DNA of 64,000 bases, taken from NCBI RefSeq assembly GCF_009760925.1, contig NZ_VRLV01000002.1:620001-684000 (forward strand), written 5' to 3'. Of the stretch, positions 24,346-34,384 are shown piece by piece (the stretch's first letter is position 1; the number at the start of each line of letters is the position of its first letter). The notes below the pieces were generated by a model. It saw only the letters and a list, made by a program, of their open reading frames with translations. It was not told the DNA's origin and did not search any database. The translations under genes were made by a program, and so were the position numbers. This DNA comes from Nonomuraea typhae (GTDB taxonomy: Bacteria > Actinomycetota > Actinomycetes > Streptosporangiales > Streptosporangiaceae).

Positions 24346-25428
24346 ATGGACGATCTGCTCACGCACTCCCCCGGCACGCTCGCCCTCCTGCGCAACCGGC
24401 TCGACGAGGCGGTGGAACTGCTCACCCCGGCGGCCCGCGCGGGCGATCGGCAGGCGATGGAGGACCTGGCCGAAGCCGCCTACCGCCGCGACGACTTCGA
24501 GGAGTCCGCCCACTGGCACCGCCGCCTGGCGGAGATCACCGGGGCTCCCTGGCACGACCTCGCCGCACGCAAGCTCGGCCTGTTCCGCGGCCGCCCGCCG
24601 TACCGGATGGAACGGGCGGGCACGGCCGTCGTGCCGTTCGCGAGCACGGACCCGCTCCCGGTGATCACCGTGCGGCTGAACGACCGCGAGAGCGCGGCGT
24701 TCTTCCTGGACACCGGCGGCCACGAGGTGTACGTCGATCGGGCGCTGGCCGAGAGGGCGGGCGCGCAGGTCGCCGGTGCGCTCGAGCGCGGATATCCGGG
24801 CGGGCAGCGGGCGATGGAGGGGCAGGGTCGGCTGGAGTCGTTCGCGATGGGCGAGCTCGAGGTGCGCGACGTGCCGATCAGGACCCTCGACTTCGCCGGG
24901 GCCGTGATCGGCGGGCACCCGGTTCAGGGGGCGGTGGGGTCGGCGATCCTGCACCGTCACCTGAGCACGATCGACTATCCCTCGGGGCGGCTGATCCTGC
25001 GGGACAGAAGCGAGACCCTCGCCGGCGGGTACCCCTTCTGGCTGGCCGGGACGCACTACGCGCTCACCTGGGGCACGCTCAACCGGGAGCACCGGCTGCT
25101 GCTGTTCATCGACACCGGCGGCACCGGCGTGGGGCTGGTGCCCTCACCCGAGGTCATCGCGCGGGCCGGGATCAGGCTCGGCGACGACCTCGTCGAGGGC
25201 GGCAGGGACGGCGGCGGCGCGGTGCGGGCGGTCCCGTTCACGGTCGAGGAACTGACCGTGAACGGGACCACGGGCAAAGACCTGCCCGGCGTTCACTTCC
25301 CGGACGCGCCGGACTTCTTTCCCGAGGTCTCGCGCCGCTTCCCGCTCGGCGGCGCGGTCTCACACGCCTTCTTCCGCCCGTACGCGCTGACGCTCGACTT
25401 CACCGCGATGCGCCTGGAGCTACGGTGA
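24346..25428 (+). CDS. Two-lobed aspartic-protease-like protein
   Basis: 360 aa, no signal peptide. An N-terminal helical region (about 1-90, Sel1/TPR-like AARAGDRQAMEDLAEAAYRR) precedes two retropepsin-like lobes: the first with AAFFLDTGGHEVYVD and the second with RLLLFIDTGGTGVGLVPS. Each lobe thus has a hydrophobic-hydrophobic-DTG motif, and the flap-like VVPFASTDPLP and AVPFTVEELTVNG segments precede or follow them. This resembles a pepsin-like duplication in one chain, rare for bacterial clan AA proteins. Protease activity is inferred, not shown. It is divergent from, and probably controlled by, the TetR regulator; AGAGGGG precedes the ATG. Confidence 0.7.
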   Translation: MDDLLTHSPGTLALLRNRLDEAVELLTPAARAGDRQAMEDLAEAAYRRDDFEESAHWHRRLAEITGAPWHDLAARKLGLFRGRPPYRMERAGTAVVPFASTDPLPVITVRLNDRESAAFFLDTGGHEVYVDRALAERAGAQVAGALERGYPGGQRAMEGQGRLESFAMGELEVRDVPIRTLDFAGAVIGGHPVQGAVGSAILHRHLSTIDYPSGRLILRDRSETLAGGYPFWLAGTHYALTWGTLNREHRLLLFIDTGGTGVGLVPSPEVIARAGIRLGDDLVEGGRDGGGAVRAVPFTVEELTVNGTTGKDLPGVHFPDAPDFFPEVSRRFPLGGAVSHAFFRPYALTLDFTAMRLELR

Positions 25429-27500
25429 CCGCGAACACATGCACTGCCGCGTTATCTGGCAATGTCACCGCGATCACCCTTTTATTCGGATTTATCGTGG
25501 CTTGCTGGTAGAAAACGCGGTAATCGACTGACGGGAACTGGTTGGGGCCGCTCGCGGTGTTCTTGCCCTTGTGGGAGAAGGCCACCTTCGACCCGTACGC
25601 GGTGGGGTCGAGGCAGCACCAGTTGGCGAAGCCCAAGCTCGCCTGCCCGCTGGTCCCGTCCTCGTAGTGGACGGTCAGCGGCCCGGCGGCCGATCCGCTG
25701 GTCCCGGTCCCCAGGAACGCCAGCACGCCGCCCTGCCCGCGCACCGCGATGGTCTGCCCGGCCGCGGCCACGTTGTCCGGCCGCCCGGGGGCGGTGTCCG
25801 GCCAGGTGAAGGCGACGCCCTGGGCGGTGACGGCGGCCCCGGGCGTCAGCCCTGCGGCGGCCAGCCGCTGCCGGGAGAAGCTGGACCCGCCGCCGTCGAG
25901 GTTCCCCTTGGCGGTGTCGCCGTCGTCGCTGATGCCCACGTTGCCGAACGCCGCGGCCGGCGAGCCGTGGGGCACCGTGGCCGCCCTCGCCCCGGTGACC
26001 GTGCGCTCGCCGCCGCGCGCGGTGTAGGCGGCGGAGGCGATCAGCGTGACCGTCCCGGCCGTGGCACCCTGGGGAACGGTGACCGTCACCGCCCGCGTCA
26101 CGCTCTCCCCGTCCCCGACGATCCGGGCCGCGGCGGGAGCCGGTTCCGGCCAGCCGCCGGGCACCCCGACCCCGAGCGAGACGTCCCTGACCGGCACCCC
26201 GGTCCGGTTGGTGAACGTGACCGGCACCTCGACGCGGCCCCCCGGTGACAGCAGGGGCGGGACCTGAGCCGTGACCTCCGCGTCGCCGTCACGGGGGAAG
26301 AGCCCGCCGACCACCCCGGCGCCGACCAGTTCGACCCGCGCCCCGGCCGAGGCCGCGACCGGCGGGATCCGGACGTGGGCCAGCGTCCCGTCCGCGTACC
26401 AGCCGTTCTTCCCCGCCTCATACTCCGCCTTGCCGACCTTGGCCAGGGGCCGCCCGCCGTACAGGACGAGGGCCGGGGCCCTGCCGGTGTGCACGTCCAG
26501 CTCGTACGGCCGGGCCGCCGGCTTGCCCGCGTACGACCCGGTGATGGGCCCGATGGTGACCGCGATGGTCCCCACGCCCCGGCCGGGGGCGCGCACGGTG
26601 AACTCCTGCCGGCCGGACTCGCCCGCGGCGAAGGCGCGCGTGCGCCCGTCGTCGGCGTACAGGCTGAAGGAGGACTCGCCCAGCGGGTAGACGTCCAGCG
26701 TCAGCGGGTCCTCCGGCCGGATCTCGCGGTGGTTGTTGATCCCCGCCCTGGCCATGGGCACGATCGCGCCCGCCCGCACGAACAGCGGCAGCCGCTCCAG
26801 CGGCGCGTGGTAGCCGTTCAGCGTGCGCGGCCCGTCGTAGGCGCGCCCGCTCCAGTAGTCCACCCAGCGCCCGGGCGGCAGGTAGATGCCGTCGCGCACC
26901 TCCCCTGCCGTGTACACCGGCGCCACCAGGAAGTCCCGCCCGGCCAGGAACTGGTCCTTGACCTGCCAGGTGCCCTCGTCCTGCGGATACTCCACGACCA
27001 GCGCCCGGTTCACCGGCGCCCCGGTCCGGTGCGCCTCGGCCGCGTAGGTGTAGAGGTAGGGCAGCAGCCGCTCGCGCAGCTTGAGGTAGGTGCGGCCACG
27101 TCCAGCTTGCGCACCCGGGCGCCCGCGGTCCTGACCTCGAACTCCTGGTCGGTCAGCGCCCGCTGGGTCCACAGGCCCATCTCGACGCCCTTGGCGCGCA
27201 ACTTCTCCCCGGCCTGCGGCAGGTCGGTGTACTCGCAGCCGTAGCCGTCGTTGACCAGCATCCAGCCGCGCGGCATGTCGTGGTCGGCGTAGCCCTGGGC
27301 GACCTTCTCGGCCATCGGGGTGACCCATTTGTCGGGGTTCTTGCCGCCGGTGTAGGTCGGGCTGGAGTGGTTGTAGCAGACGGTCCTGCCGGTGTGGTTG
27401 AGGCGCCCGTTCTGCATGCCGCCGCCGAAGAACCGCTCCTTGGCGGCCGGGGCAGCACGGCCACGGCCAAGCCGGCTAACCAGCACAGGGATCTACGCAT
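25400..27500 (-). pseudogene. Decayed secreted GH31 glycosidase
   Basis: Remnant of a large secreted GH31 enzyme (alpha-glucosidase/alpha-xylosidase type). The start MRRSLCWLAGLAVAVL (27500) looks like a signal peptide, then the frame shifts into ERFFGGGMQNGRLNHTGRTV, a GH31 N-terminal signature. A catalytic-domain piece (WMLVNDGYGCEY to TAGARVRKLDV) follows, then a second shift near 27100 into YLKLRERLLPYLYTYAAEAH and the well-preserved C-terminal domains (DFLVAPVYTAGEVRDGIYLP, a NEW3-like VTFTNRTGVPVRDV domain and a carbohydrate-binding-like end). The segment with the nucleophile and acid/base aspartates is missing, so it cannot be active. The 3' end overlaps the gene at 24346 by 29 bp. Confidence 0.8.
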
Positions 27501-27524
27501 GCGCTTGCCTCCGGGGGTGAGAGA

Positions 27525-27546
27525 GTGTGCGCATTTCTGCGCACAC
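27525..27546. promoter_or_regulatory. Strong dyad between permease and GH31 remnant
   Basis: GTGTGCGCA, spacer TTTC, TGCGCACAC: a perfect 9-bp-arm inverted repeat in the 80-bp gap 27501-27580. It could be the operator of the glycosidase gene (25 bp upstream of its start) or a terminator hairpin for the permease gene; both read on the minus strand. Confidence 0.5.
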
Positions 27547-27580
27547 AGTAAGCACCTCCGTCAAATTCCGGCAAGACTTA

Positions 27581-29053
27581 TCAGGGCTTGACCCTCGGGG
27601 CCAGCCGTTGCATACGGCTGTGGCGGTAGCCGTACAGGAAGTAGAGCGCGGTGCCGATCACCATCCAGATCACGAAACGCAGCCACGTCTCCACCGGCAG
27701 GTTGAGCATCAGGTAGAGGCAGGCCAGCGCGGCCAGGATCGGCACGAGCGGGACCAGCGGCGTCCGGAAGGAACGCGGCAGGTCAGGGCGGGTCTTGCGC
27801 AGGATGATCACGCCGATCGAGACCACCACGAAGGCGAACAGCGTGCCGATGTTCACCAGCTCGGCCAGCGCGCCCAGCGAGATGAACCCGGCCAGCAACG
27901 CCGTCACCACGCCGATGATGACCGTCAGCCGGGCCGGCGTGCCGTACGTCGGGTGGACCTTCGACAGCGTGCGCGGCAGCAGCCCGTCGCGGCACATCGC
28001 GAACAACACCCGGCTCTGCCCCAGCATGAGGATCATGACCACCGTGGTCAGACCGGCGATGGCGCCGATGCTGATGAGCACCGCCGCCCAGTTCTGGCCG
28101 ACCGCGGTGAAGGCGTCGGCCAGCGGCGCCTTCGTGCTCAGCTGGGTGTAGGGCTGCATGCCGACCACGACCAGCGAGACCGCGACGTACAGCAGGGTGC
28201 AGATCACCAGCGAGCCGATGATGCCGCGCGGCAGGTCACGCTGCGGCTCGACGGTCTCCTCCGCGGCCGTGGCCACGATGTCGAAGCCGATGAAGGCGAA
28301 GAAGACGATCGCGGCCGCCGAGAAGACGCCGATCACGCCGAAGGCCACCGGAGTGAGACCGAACACCACCTGGATGAGCGGCGCCTTCAGCCCCTCGACC
28401 GCCGGCGTGGAGATCGGGTCCGGGATGAACGGCGAGTAGTTGGCGGCGTTGACGAAGAACAACCCCGCCACGATGACCAGCAGGATCACCGCCACCTTGA
28501 TCACCACGATGACCAGGTTCACCCGCGAGGACAGCTTGATCCCGGCCACCAGGATCGCGGTCAGGATGAGCACGATCACCATCGCCGGCACGTTGATCAC
28601 CGGCGCCTCCCCGGCCATCCACTCCGGCAGCGTCAGGCCGATCGCCTGCATGAGCGAGGCGAAGTACCCCGACCAGCCGACCGCCACCACCGCCGCGGCC
28701 AGCGCCATCTCCAGCATCAGGTCCCAGCCGATCACCCACGCGGGGAACTCGCCCAGCGTCGCGAAGGAGAAGGTGTAGGCCGAGCCCGCCACCGGAATCG
28801 TCGAGGCGAACTCGGCGTAGCACAGCGCGGCCAGCCCGCACACGACGGCGGCCACGACGAACGACAGCGCCACCGCCGGACCGGCCGTCAGCTTGGCCAC
28901 CTGACCGGTCAGCACGAAGATGCCGGTGCCGACGATCACGCCGATGCCGAAGACCGTCAGATCGATGGCGGTCAGGCGCTTTCTCAGCTGATGCTCAGGC
29001 TCCTCGGTGTCCCGGATCGACTGCTCGACACTCTTGGTGCGAAAGATATCCAC
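27581..29053 (-). CDS. APC superfamily amino acid permease
   Basis: 490 aa transporter with 12 predicted helices, of the cationic amino acid transporter (CAT/YfnA-like) group. The N-terminus RKRLTAIDLTVFGIGVIVGTGIFVLTG is the conserved first helix with the unwound GxGIF segment, followed by CYAEFASTIPVAGSAYTFSF, and the FFAFIGFDIVATAAEE helix 6 motif. The C-terminal RTPLVPLVPILAALACLYL region is also typical. It has its own transcript direction opposite to DedA. Substrate is an amino acid, identity unknown. Confidence 0.9.
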   Translation of the reverse strand: MDIFRTKSVEQSIRDTEEPEHQLRKRLTAIDLTVFGIGVIVGTGIFVLTGQVAKLTAGPAVALSFVVAAVVCGLAALCYAEFASTIPVAGSAYTFSFATLGEFPAWVIGWDLMLEMALAAAVVAVGWSGYFASLMQAIGLTLPEWMAGEAPVINVPAMVIVLILTAILVAGIKLSSRVNLVIVVIKVAVILLVIVAGLFFVNAANYSPFIPDPISTPAVEGLKAPLIQVVFGLTPVAFGVIGVFSAAAIVFFAFIGFDIVATAAEETVEPQRDLPRGIIGSLVICTLLYVAVSLVVVGMQPYTQLSTKAPLADAFTAVGQNWAAVLISIGAIAGLTTVVMILMLGQSRVLFAMCRDGLLPRTLSKVHPTYGTPARLTVIIGVVTALLAGFISLGALAELVNIGTLFAFVVVSIGVIILRKTRPDLPRSFRTPLVPLVPILAALACLYLMLNLPVETWLRFVIWMVIGTALYFLYGYRHSRMQRLAPRVKP

Positions 29054-29184
29054 GATCAGTCAGTGCCCGTTTAACCAGACGTCATTCCTGCGGTCAGGCC
29101 TCCTCCAAGTGGCCGCCGCCTCTCAGGGTCGGCTCCGGGTCCGCCCCCGATGACCTGCGGCTTCCCCGGGAGCAGGCTGGGGGC

Positions 29185-29841
29185 ATGCTCACAGACCTGC
29201 TCGACGGCCTGGCCGGCCAGGACCTCGGCGTGGTCTGGCCGCTCATGCTGGCCTTTCTCACGCTCGACGCCTCCATCGGCGTCGGCCTGGTCATCCCCGG
29301 CGACGGCCTGCTGCTGGTGGCCGGGACCACCGCCGGCTCCCCGCCCGAAGCGCTCGCGCTGATCGCCGCCGGGGTGCTGGCGTGCTTCGCGGGCGCCTCC
29401 GGCGGCCACTGGCTCGGCCGGGCGTACGGCGGGCGGCTCCGGCACAGCCGCCTCGGCCGGCGGGTCGGCGAGGAACGCTGGGCCAGGGCGGAACAGCTCT
29501 TCGAGCGCAGCGGGTGGGCGCTGGCCCTGGCCTACTTCCTGCCGGTGGTGCACGCGCTGACCCCGGCGGTGGCCGGCGCGGTCGGCGTGCCGTACCGGAG
29601 GTTCATGCCGTGGGCGGTGCTCGGCTCGATCGCCTGGGTGAGCACCTACGTGAGCCTGGGCGCGCTGGCGGGCGGGGCGGTGCGCGAGCACGCCGGGCTG
29701 CTGCTGCCCGTGGCCGCCGCGGTGATCGTGGTGGTGCTGGCGATCACCGCGGCCGCTCGAAGAGCACTGGGCTCCGGGGCGGCTAGTTGCGGGCGGTCGG
29801 GCTTTCGATCGGGGTGCCGCGCTTCGCGACCGCCTCGGTGA
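29185..29841 (+). CDS. DedA family membrane protein
   Basis: 218 aa. DedA/SNARE-associated (PF09335) features include [15 protein letters not shown] near the first helix, [12 protein letters not shown], then [26 protein letters not shown], whose arginine cluster is the transporter signature, and two C-terminal helices. DedA proteins are membrane-lipid flippase or homeostasis factors. The last ~30 residues ([18 protein letters not shown]) are read through the 3' end of dxs on the other strand, a 59-bp convergent overlap, so the tail is probably not conserved. Confidence 0.85.
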   Translation: MLTDLLDGLAGQDLGVVWPLMLAFLTLDASIGVGLVIPGDGLLLVAGTTAGSPPEALALIAAGVLACFAGASGGHWLGRAYGGRLRHSRLGRRVGEERWARAEQLFERSGWALALAYFLPVVHALTPAVAGAVGVPYRRFMPWAVLGSIAWVSTYVSLGALAGGAVREHAGLLLPVAAAVIVVVLAITAAARRALGSGAASCGRSGFRSGCRASRPPR

Positions 29842-31675
29842 TCTCGCGGGCGAGATCCTGGCCGGTCAGGCCGATCTGGCCGAGGATCTTGGCGCGCTTG
29901 GCGTGGTCGAGGAAGCGCTGCGGGATGCCGTAGCCGCGCACGGGCACGTCCACGTCGGCCTCGCGCAGCAGCCGGGAGACCGCGTCGCCGACGCCGCCGA
30001 CCTTGCCGTTGTCCTCGACGACGGCCACCAGCTTGCTCGCGGCCGCGACGGGTACCAGGGCCGGGTCGAGCGGCTTGACCCAGCGCGGGTCGACGACCGT
30101 GGCGGTGATGCCCTGGGCGTCGAGCAGCTTGGCGGCGTCCATGCACACGTGCGCCATCGGGCCGACGCCGACCAGCAGCACGTCGGGCTCGTCGGCCATG
30201 CGCAGGAGGTCCATCTCGCCCAGCCTGCCGACCGGCTCGATCGTCTCGGCCAGCGCGCCCTTGGGGTAGCGCAGCACGGTCGGGCCGTCGGTCACGGCGA
30301 CGGCCTCGCGCAGCAGCTCGACCACGCGCTCGCCGTCGCGCGGCACCGCGATCCGCAGGCCGGGGACGACCTGCAGGATGGACAGGTCCCACATGCCGTT
30401 GTGGCTGGCGCCGTCGTCGCCCGTGACGCCCGCGCGGTCGAGCACCACGGTGACCGGCAGGTTGTGCAGGGCGACGTCCATCAGGAGCTGGTCGAAGCCG
30501 CGGTTGAGGAAGGTGGCGTAGACGGCGAAGACCGGGTGCATCCCGCCGAGCGCCAGCCCGGCGGCGCTGGTCAGGGCGTGCTGCTCGGCGATGCCGACGT
30601 CGTAGATGCGCTCGGGGTATGCCTCGGCGAAGGCGGCCAGGCCCACCGGATGGAGCATGGCGGCGGTGATGCCGACGACGTCGGCGCGCTCGCGGCCGAG
30701 CTTGACCATCTCGTCGCTGAACACGTCGGTCCAGATGCGGGGCTTCGGCTTCTCCAGGCCGGTCGACTTGTCGAAGGCGCCGGGGCCGTGCATCTGGTCC
30801 TCGTCGTGGTTCTCCGCCGGGGAGTAGCCGCGGCCCTTCTGCGTGAGGGCGTGCACGATGACCGGGCCGCCGAAGTCGCGGGCCTTGCGCAGCGCGGCCT
30901 CCATGGCCTGCTCGTCGTGGCCGTCGATGGGCCCGACGTACTTCAGGCCGAGGTCCTCGAACATCACCTGCGGGGCCAGGACGTCCTTGACGCCCTTCTT
31001 GATGCCGTGCAGGGCGTCGTAGAGGACGGGAACGTTCCCGATCTTGTCCTTGACGAACTCCAGCATGTCCTCGTAGCGGCGGTTGACGCGCAGCGAGGAC
31101 AGGTGGGAGGCCAGCCCGCCGATCGTCGGCGAGTAGGAGCGGCCGTTGTCGTTGACCACGATGACGACCGGCAGGTCCTTGATCGCGGCGATGTTGTTGA
31201 GCGCCTCCCAGGCCATGCCGCCGGTCAGGGCGCCGTCGCCGATGACCGCCACGACCCTGCGCTCGTGTTCGCCCTTGAGCGTGAACGCCTTGCCGAGGCC
31301 GTCGGCGTAGGACAGCGCGGTGGAGGCGTGGGAGTTCTCCACGAAGTCGTGCTCGGACTCGGCCTGGCTCGGGTAGCCGGACAGGCCGCCTTCCTGCTTG
31401 AGCGCGTCGAAGCCGGCGAGCCGACCGGTGAGCAGCTTATGCACGTACGCCTGGTGGCCGGTGTCCCAGATGATCGGGTCGCTCGGGGAGTCGAAGACGC
31501 GGTGGATCGCGATCGTGAGCTCCACCACACCGAGGTTGGGTCCGAGGTGCCCGCCGAAGCGGGCGCACGAGTCGACGAGCAGGTCGCGGATCTCCCCCGC
31601 GAGCGCCGGCAACTGCGCCGCTCCGAGCCTCTTGACGTCGTCCGGTCCCTTGATTGAGCTCAGCAGCCCGCCCAC
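29783..31675 (-). CDS. dxs: 1-deoxy-D-xylulose-5-phosphate synthase
   Basis: 630 aa thiamine-diphosphate enzyme that condenses pyruvate and glyceraldehyde 3-phosphate in the first step of the MEP isoprenoid pathway. The TPP domain carries [14 protein letters not shown] (active-site His) and [18 protein letters not shown] (GDG Mg site); the pyrimidine-binding domain has [18 protein letters not shown] and [16 protein letters not shown]; the transketolase C-terminal domain is complete. Length is normal. The GTG start has AGGAGGGG about 10 nt upstream. It is the chromosomal housekeeping copy by synteny with fadAB and aconitase. Confidence 0.95.
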   Translation of the reverse strand: MGGLLSSIKGPDDVKRLGAAQLPALAGEIRDLLVDSCARFGGHLGPNLGVVELTIAIHRVFDSPSDPIIWDTGHQAYVHKLLTGRLAGFDALKQEGGLSGYPSQAESEHDFVENSHASTALSYADGLGKAFTLKGEHERRVVAVIGDGALTGGMAWEALNNIAAIKDLPVVIVVNDNGRSYSPTIGGLASHLSSLRVNRRYEDMLEFVKDKIGNVPVLYDALHGIKKGVKDVLAPQVMFEDLGLKYVGPIDGHDEQAMEAALRKARDFGGPVIVHALTQKGRGYSPAENHDEDQMHGPGAFDKSTGLEKPKPRIWTDVFSDEMVKLGRERADVVGITAAMLHPVGLAAFAEAYPERIYDVGIAEQHALTSAAGLALGGMHPVFAVYATFLNRGFDQLLMDVALHNLPVTVVLDRAGVTGDDGASHNGMWDLSILQVVPGLRIAVPRDGERVVELLREAVAVTDGPTVLRYPKGALAETIEPVGRLGEMDLLRMADEPDVLLVGVGPMAHVCMDAAKLLDAQGITATVVDPRWVKPLDPALVPVAAASKLVAVVEDNGKVGGVGDAVSRLLREADVDVPVRGYGIPQRFLDHAKRAKILGQIGLTGQDLAREITEAVAKRGTPIESPTARN

Positions 31676-31798
31676 GGAATCAGCCCCTCCTGCTCGTGCT
31701 CGCCACTGCGGAAGAGTCTAGTTCGTGGCCCAGGCGCTGACTGCATCGCGTCAAATCCCCCCACTTTTGTCCGATCTTGACCTAGTCTTTCCCTCACT

Positions 31799-32662
31799 AT
31801 GAACACTCTCCCCAAGAGAACACTTACGTCACTCGCTGCCGCCGGTCTGGTGCTCGCCCTGTCGAGCGTGGGCACGGCGACCGCCGCGGCCAAGCCCGCG
31901 GCCGCCGCCCAGGGGGTCGCCGCCCAGGGTGCCACGCAGCAGGTGCGGCAGGCCGCCGCGCCGCGCGGCAAGGCCGCTGCGACGTCGAGCCCGCTGTACA
32001 GGACCGGGCGGCTGGCGAACTCGAACTGCGCCCCGGGCGACCTGCCGCGCGGCAGCACGGCCGCCTACAAGCGTTTCCTGGCGTATGTCACCAACTGCCT
32101 GAACCGCTCCTGGGCCAGCCAGTTCCGCAAGGCGGGCATGGCGTTCAGCAAGCCGCGCCTGCGCATCATCACCTCGAAGGTGCGCACGCCCTGTGGCCCG
32201 TGGGGCAAGGGCGCCACGGGCATCTACTGCGGCGTCAACCGCACGATGTACATGCTGATCACCAAGCAGGACCTGCGGAACCCGTACCCGGTGGGCATCA
32301 GCCGGCTGATGGCGCACGAGTACGGCCACCACGTCCAGCAGGTGTCGGGCATCCTCGACTACTCCTGGCAGGCGCGTAACCGCGCTGGCCAGTCGGCGCG
32401 GCTGCTGCTGTCGCGGCGGACCGAGCTGCAGGCCGAGTGCTTCTCGGCGATCTTCATGAGCACCGTCGCCGAGACGCTGCCGGTGCCGTCCGACCACTGG
32501 AACGCCACGGTCGACTGGTTCCGCAAGGAAGGCCACAAGGCCTGGGGCGTGAACGACCACGGCAAGGGCCCCACGCAGGCCGCCTGGATGACCAGGGGCT
32601 TCAACTCGGGCCAGGTGGGCACCTGCAACACCTGGTCGGTACACCCCCGCTACGTCACCTGA
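31799..32662 (+). CDS. Secreted neutral zinc metallopeptidase, paralogue 1
   Basis: 287 aa, the longest of five paralogues. A signal peptide (about 1-30) is followed by an Ala/Gln-rich linker to residue 62. The catalytic motif HEYGHH lies at 173-178 and ELQAEC at 209-214, which likely provides the third zinc ligand, as in the YpfJ-type neutral metallopeptidases. Cysteines at 77, 100, 132, 144, 214 and the final CNTW are shared with the paralogues. TAGTCT (31783-31788) lies 10 nt before the ATG, so the leader is very short. It opens a tandem array with the next three genes, and no strong terminator is seen between them. Confidence 0.85.
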   Translation: MNTLPKRTLTSLAAAGLVLALSSVGTATAAAKPAAAAQGVAAQGATQQVRQAAAPRGKAAATSSPLYRTGRLANSNCAPGDLPRGSTAAYKRFLAYVTNCLNRSWASQFRKAGMAFSKPRLRIITSKVRTPCGPWGKGATGIYCGVNRTMYMLITKQDLRNPYPVGISRLMAHEYGHHVQQVSGILDYSWQARNRAGQSARLLLSRRTELQAECFSAIFMSTVAETLPVPSDHWNATVDWFRKEGHKAWGVNDHGKGPTQAAWMTRGFNSGQVGTCNTWSVHPRYVT

Positions 32663-32752
32663 CCGTAAGCTGACCGACATATCACGACAATTGCGGTCCG
32701 TGCCTTTCGCGGCACGGGCCGCAATGTGCTTTACCAACGGCAAAACTCCAAA

Positions 32753-32758
32753 TAGGGT
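32753..32758 (+). promoter_or_regulatory. -10 element of leaderless metallopeptidase promoter
   Basis: TAGGGT ends 8 nt before the ATG at 32767; TTTACC (32730-32735) is at the right distance for a -35. There is no ribosome-binding sequence between -10 and ATG. Two paralogous genes have TAGGAT at the same 8-nt distance. Confidence 0.55.
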
Positions 32759-32766
32759 GCCTCCTC

Positions 32767-33534
32767 ATGCGTACCCCCATTTTGGCGCTCATTTCCGGCG
32801 CCCTGGCGAGCGTGCTGTTCACCGGTGCCGCCCACGCCGCCGCGCCCACCTACGCACCGGTGCTGACCAACAACCCGATCTACAAGACGGGTGCGCTTGA
32901 GCTGAAGGAATGCGACGAGCAGCCGGTCACGACGGGCAATCTCGACGACGCCCGCGTTTACCTCGAGTTCCTGCTGGACTGCCTCAACGAGTCGTGGAGC
33001 CGGCAGCTGGCCAAGAAGAACATCCCCTTCAGCAAGCCGGGCTTCGAGGTCATCGCCAAACCGGGCGCGCGCACCGCCTGCGGCCGCTTCCCCGAGGCCG
33101 CGCAGGCCATCTACTGCACGAAGAACAAGAAGATCACCTTCCTGCTCGACGAGGGCATCCTGGAGGAGTCGTTCGAGCTGTTCCTGATGCAGGTCCTCGC
33201 CCACGAGTACGGTCACCACATCCAGCAGCTCACCGGCATGCTCAAGGTGGTCGACACCGTCAAGGGCAAGAGCAAGAACCGCATCTTCGACGAGAGCCGC
33301 CGCGTCGAGCTGCAGGCCGAGTGCATGTCCGGCGCGTTCATCGGCTCGGTCTGGAACTCCCTGGGCCGCCGCGAGTTCGACTTCAAGTACGTGGTGAAGG
33401 TCGCCGAGGCCGGCTACGACTACAAGTCCCACGGCAAGGCCAAGAACATCGGCTGGTGGCTCAAGCACGGCTTCGACGCCGAGTCGCCGGCGGCCTGCAA
33501 CACCTGGACGGCGGCAAAATCCCGCGTCGCCTAA
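32767..33534 (+). CDS. Secreted neutral zinc metallopeptidase, paralogue 2
   Basis: 255 aa. Signal peptide about 1-25 (LISGALASVLFTGAAHAA), then the shared N-terminal motif LTNNPIYKTGALELKEC. The zinc site is HEYGHH at 146-151 and ELQAEC at 181-186. Conserved cysteines and the final HGKAKN...W.KHGF...CNTW block match the other paralogues. The LAKKNIPFSKPGFEVI segment aligns with SKPRLRII of paralogue 1. It appears leaderless. Target substrate unknown; secretion suggests an extracellular or cell-wall role. Confidence 0.85.
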   Translation: MRTPILALISGALASVLFTGAAHAAAPTYAPVLTNNPIYKTGALELKECDEQPVTTGNLDDARVYLEFLLDCLNESWSRQLAKKNIPFSKPGFEVIAKPGARTACGRFPEAAQAIYCTKNKKITFLLDEGILEESFELFLMQVLAHEYGHHIQQLTGMLKVVDTVKGKSKNRIFDESRRVELQAECMSGAFIGSVWNSLGRREFDFKYVVKVAEAGYDYKSHGKAKNIGWWLKHGFDAESPAACNTWTAAKSRVA

Positions 33535-33555
33535 CCGGAACACCATGTACTGGTC

Positions 33556-33561
33556 TAGGAT
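33556..33561 (+). promoter_or_regulatory. -10 element of leaderless metallopeptidase promoter
   Basis: TAGGAT ends 8 nt before the GTG at 33570 and is followed by CCG, exactly as before paralogue 5 (47515-47520). No ribosome site is present. No good -35 is seen, so an alternative sigma factor is possible. Confidence 0.6.
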
Positions 33562-33569
33562 CCGCGATC

Positions 33570-34343
33570 GTGCGTATTCCCCTTATCGCAGCATCTGTAT
33601 GCATGACCGCGGGTCTTGCCCTTTCTGGTACGGCTAGCGCCGCCACCGCCCGGCCGGCATCCGCCGCGATGCCCGCCGTACTGACCCAGAACAAGATCTA
33701 CCGCTCCGGCACCCCGTCGCCGCAGTCGTGCGCGGTCCCGGAGATCAACCGGGGGAACACCGCCTCTCTGAAGGCTTTCCACATGGCCATGGCCCGGTGT
33801 GCCAACCGGTTCTGGGCCACGCGTTTCAAGGCCGCCGGGCTGGCGTACTCGGCGCCGAAGGTGCAGATCACGACCGGCAGCCGATCGGTGTGCGGGCGGA
33901 TCACCACCAACGGCGCGCAGTACTGCCCGCAGCAGCGCACGGTCGTGATCCGGATCATGAAGCGGGATCTCACCGACCCGTTCCGCATGAACGTCGCGCA
34001 TTCGGTGGCGCACGAGTGGGGACACCACGTCCAGCAGCTCACCGGCATCCTGGACGCCCAGAACACCATGTACTGGCGAGCCACGGGCTCCGGGCGCACG
34101 ATCCTCAGCCACCGCCTGGAGATGCAGGCGGAGTGCTTCGCCGGCACCTTCTACAGCGCCGCCCTGGACTCCATCAACCCGGGCATCACCTGGGACGAAT
34201 GGCTGAATTCGGTCACCAGGGCCGGGGAGAGCAAGACGCACGGCAAACCCGCGAACCTCGCCTACTGGCAGAACCGCGGATACAGCGGGGCCTCGGCCAG
34301 GTTCTGCAACACGTGGTCGGCGCCGAAGCCCCGCGTTTTGTGA
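33570..34343 (+). CDS. Secreted neutral zinc metallopeptidase, paralogue 3
   Basis: 257 aa read from GTG at 33570, chosen because it starts a signal peptide (IPLIAASVCMTAGLALSGTASAA) and lies 8 nt after a TAGGAT box; the longer open frame upstream is a shadow of paralogue 2. The mature N-terminus VLTQNKIYRSGTPSPQSC matches paralogues 2 and 4. The zinc motif is HEWGHH (148-153), with W in place of Y, and EMQAEC (184-189) instead of ELQAEC. The other cysteines and CNTW end are kept. Only 35 bp separate it from paralogue 2. Confidence 0.85.
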   Translation: MRIPLIAASVCMTAGLALSGTASAATARPASAAMPAVLTQNKIYRSGTPSPQSCAVPEINRGNTASLKAFHMAMARCANRFWATRFKAAGLAYSAPKVQITTGSRSVCGRITTNGAQYCPQQRTVVIRIMKRDLTDPFRMNVAHSVAHEWGHHVQQLTGILDAQNTMYWRATGSGRTILSHRLEMQAECFAGTFYSAALDSINPGITWDEWLNSVTRAGESKTHGKPANLAYWQNRGYSGASARFCNTWSAPKPRVL

Positions 34344-34384
34344 ATGTTTAGCGTTTATCAACCCCCGCAGAAGACACTCACGGC

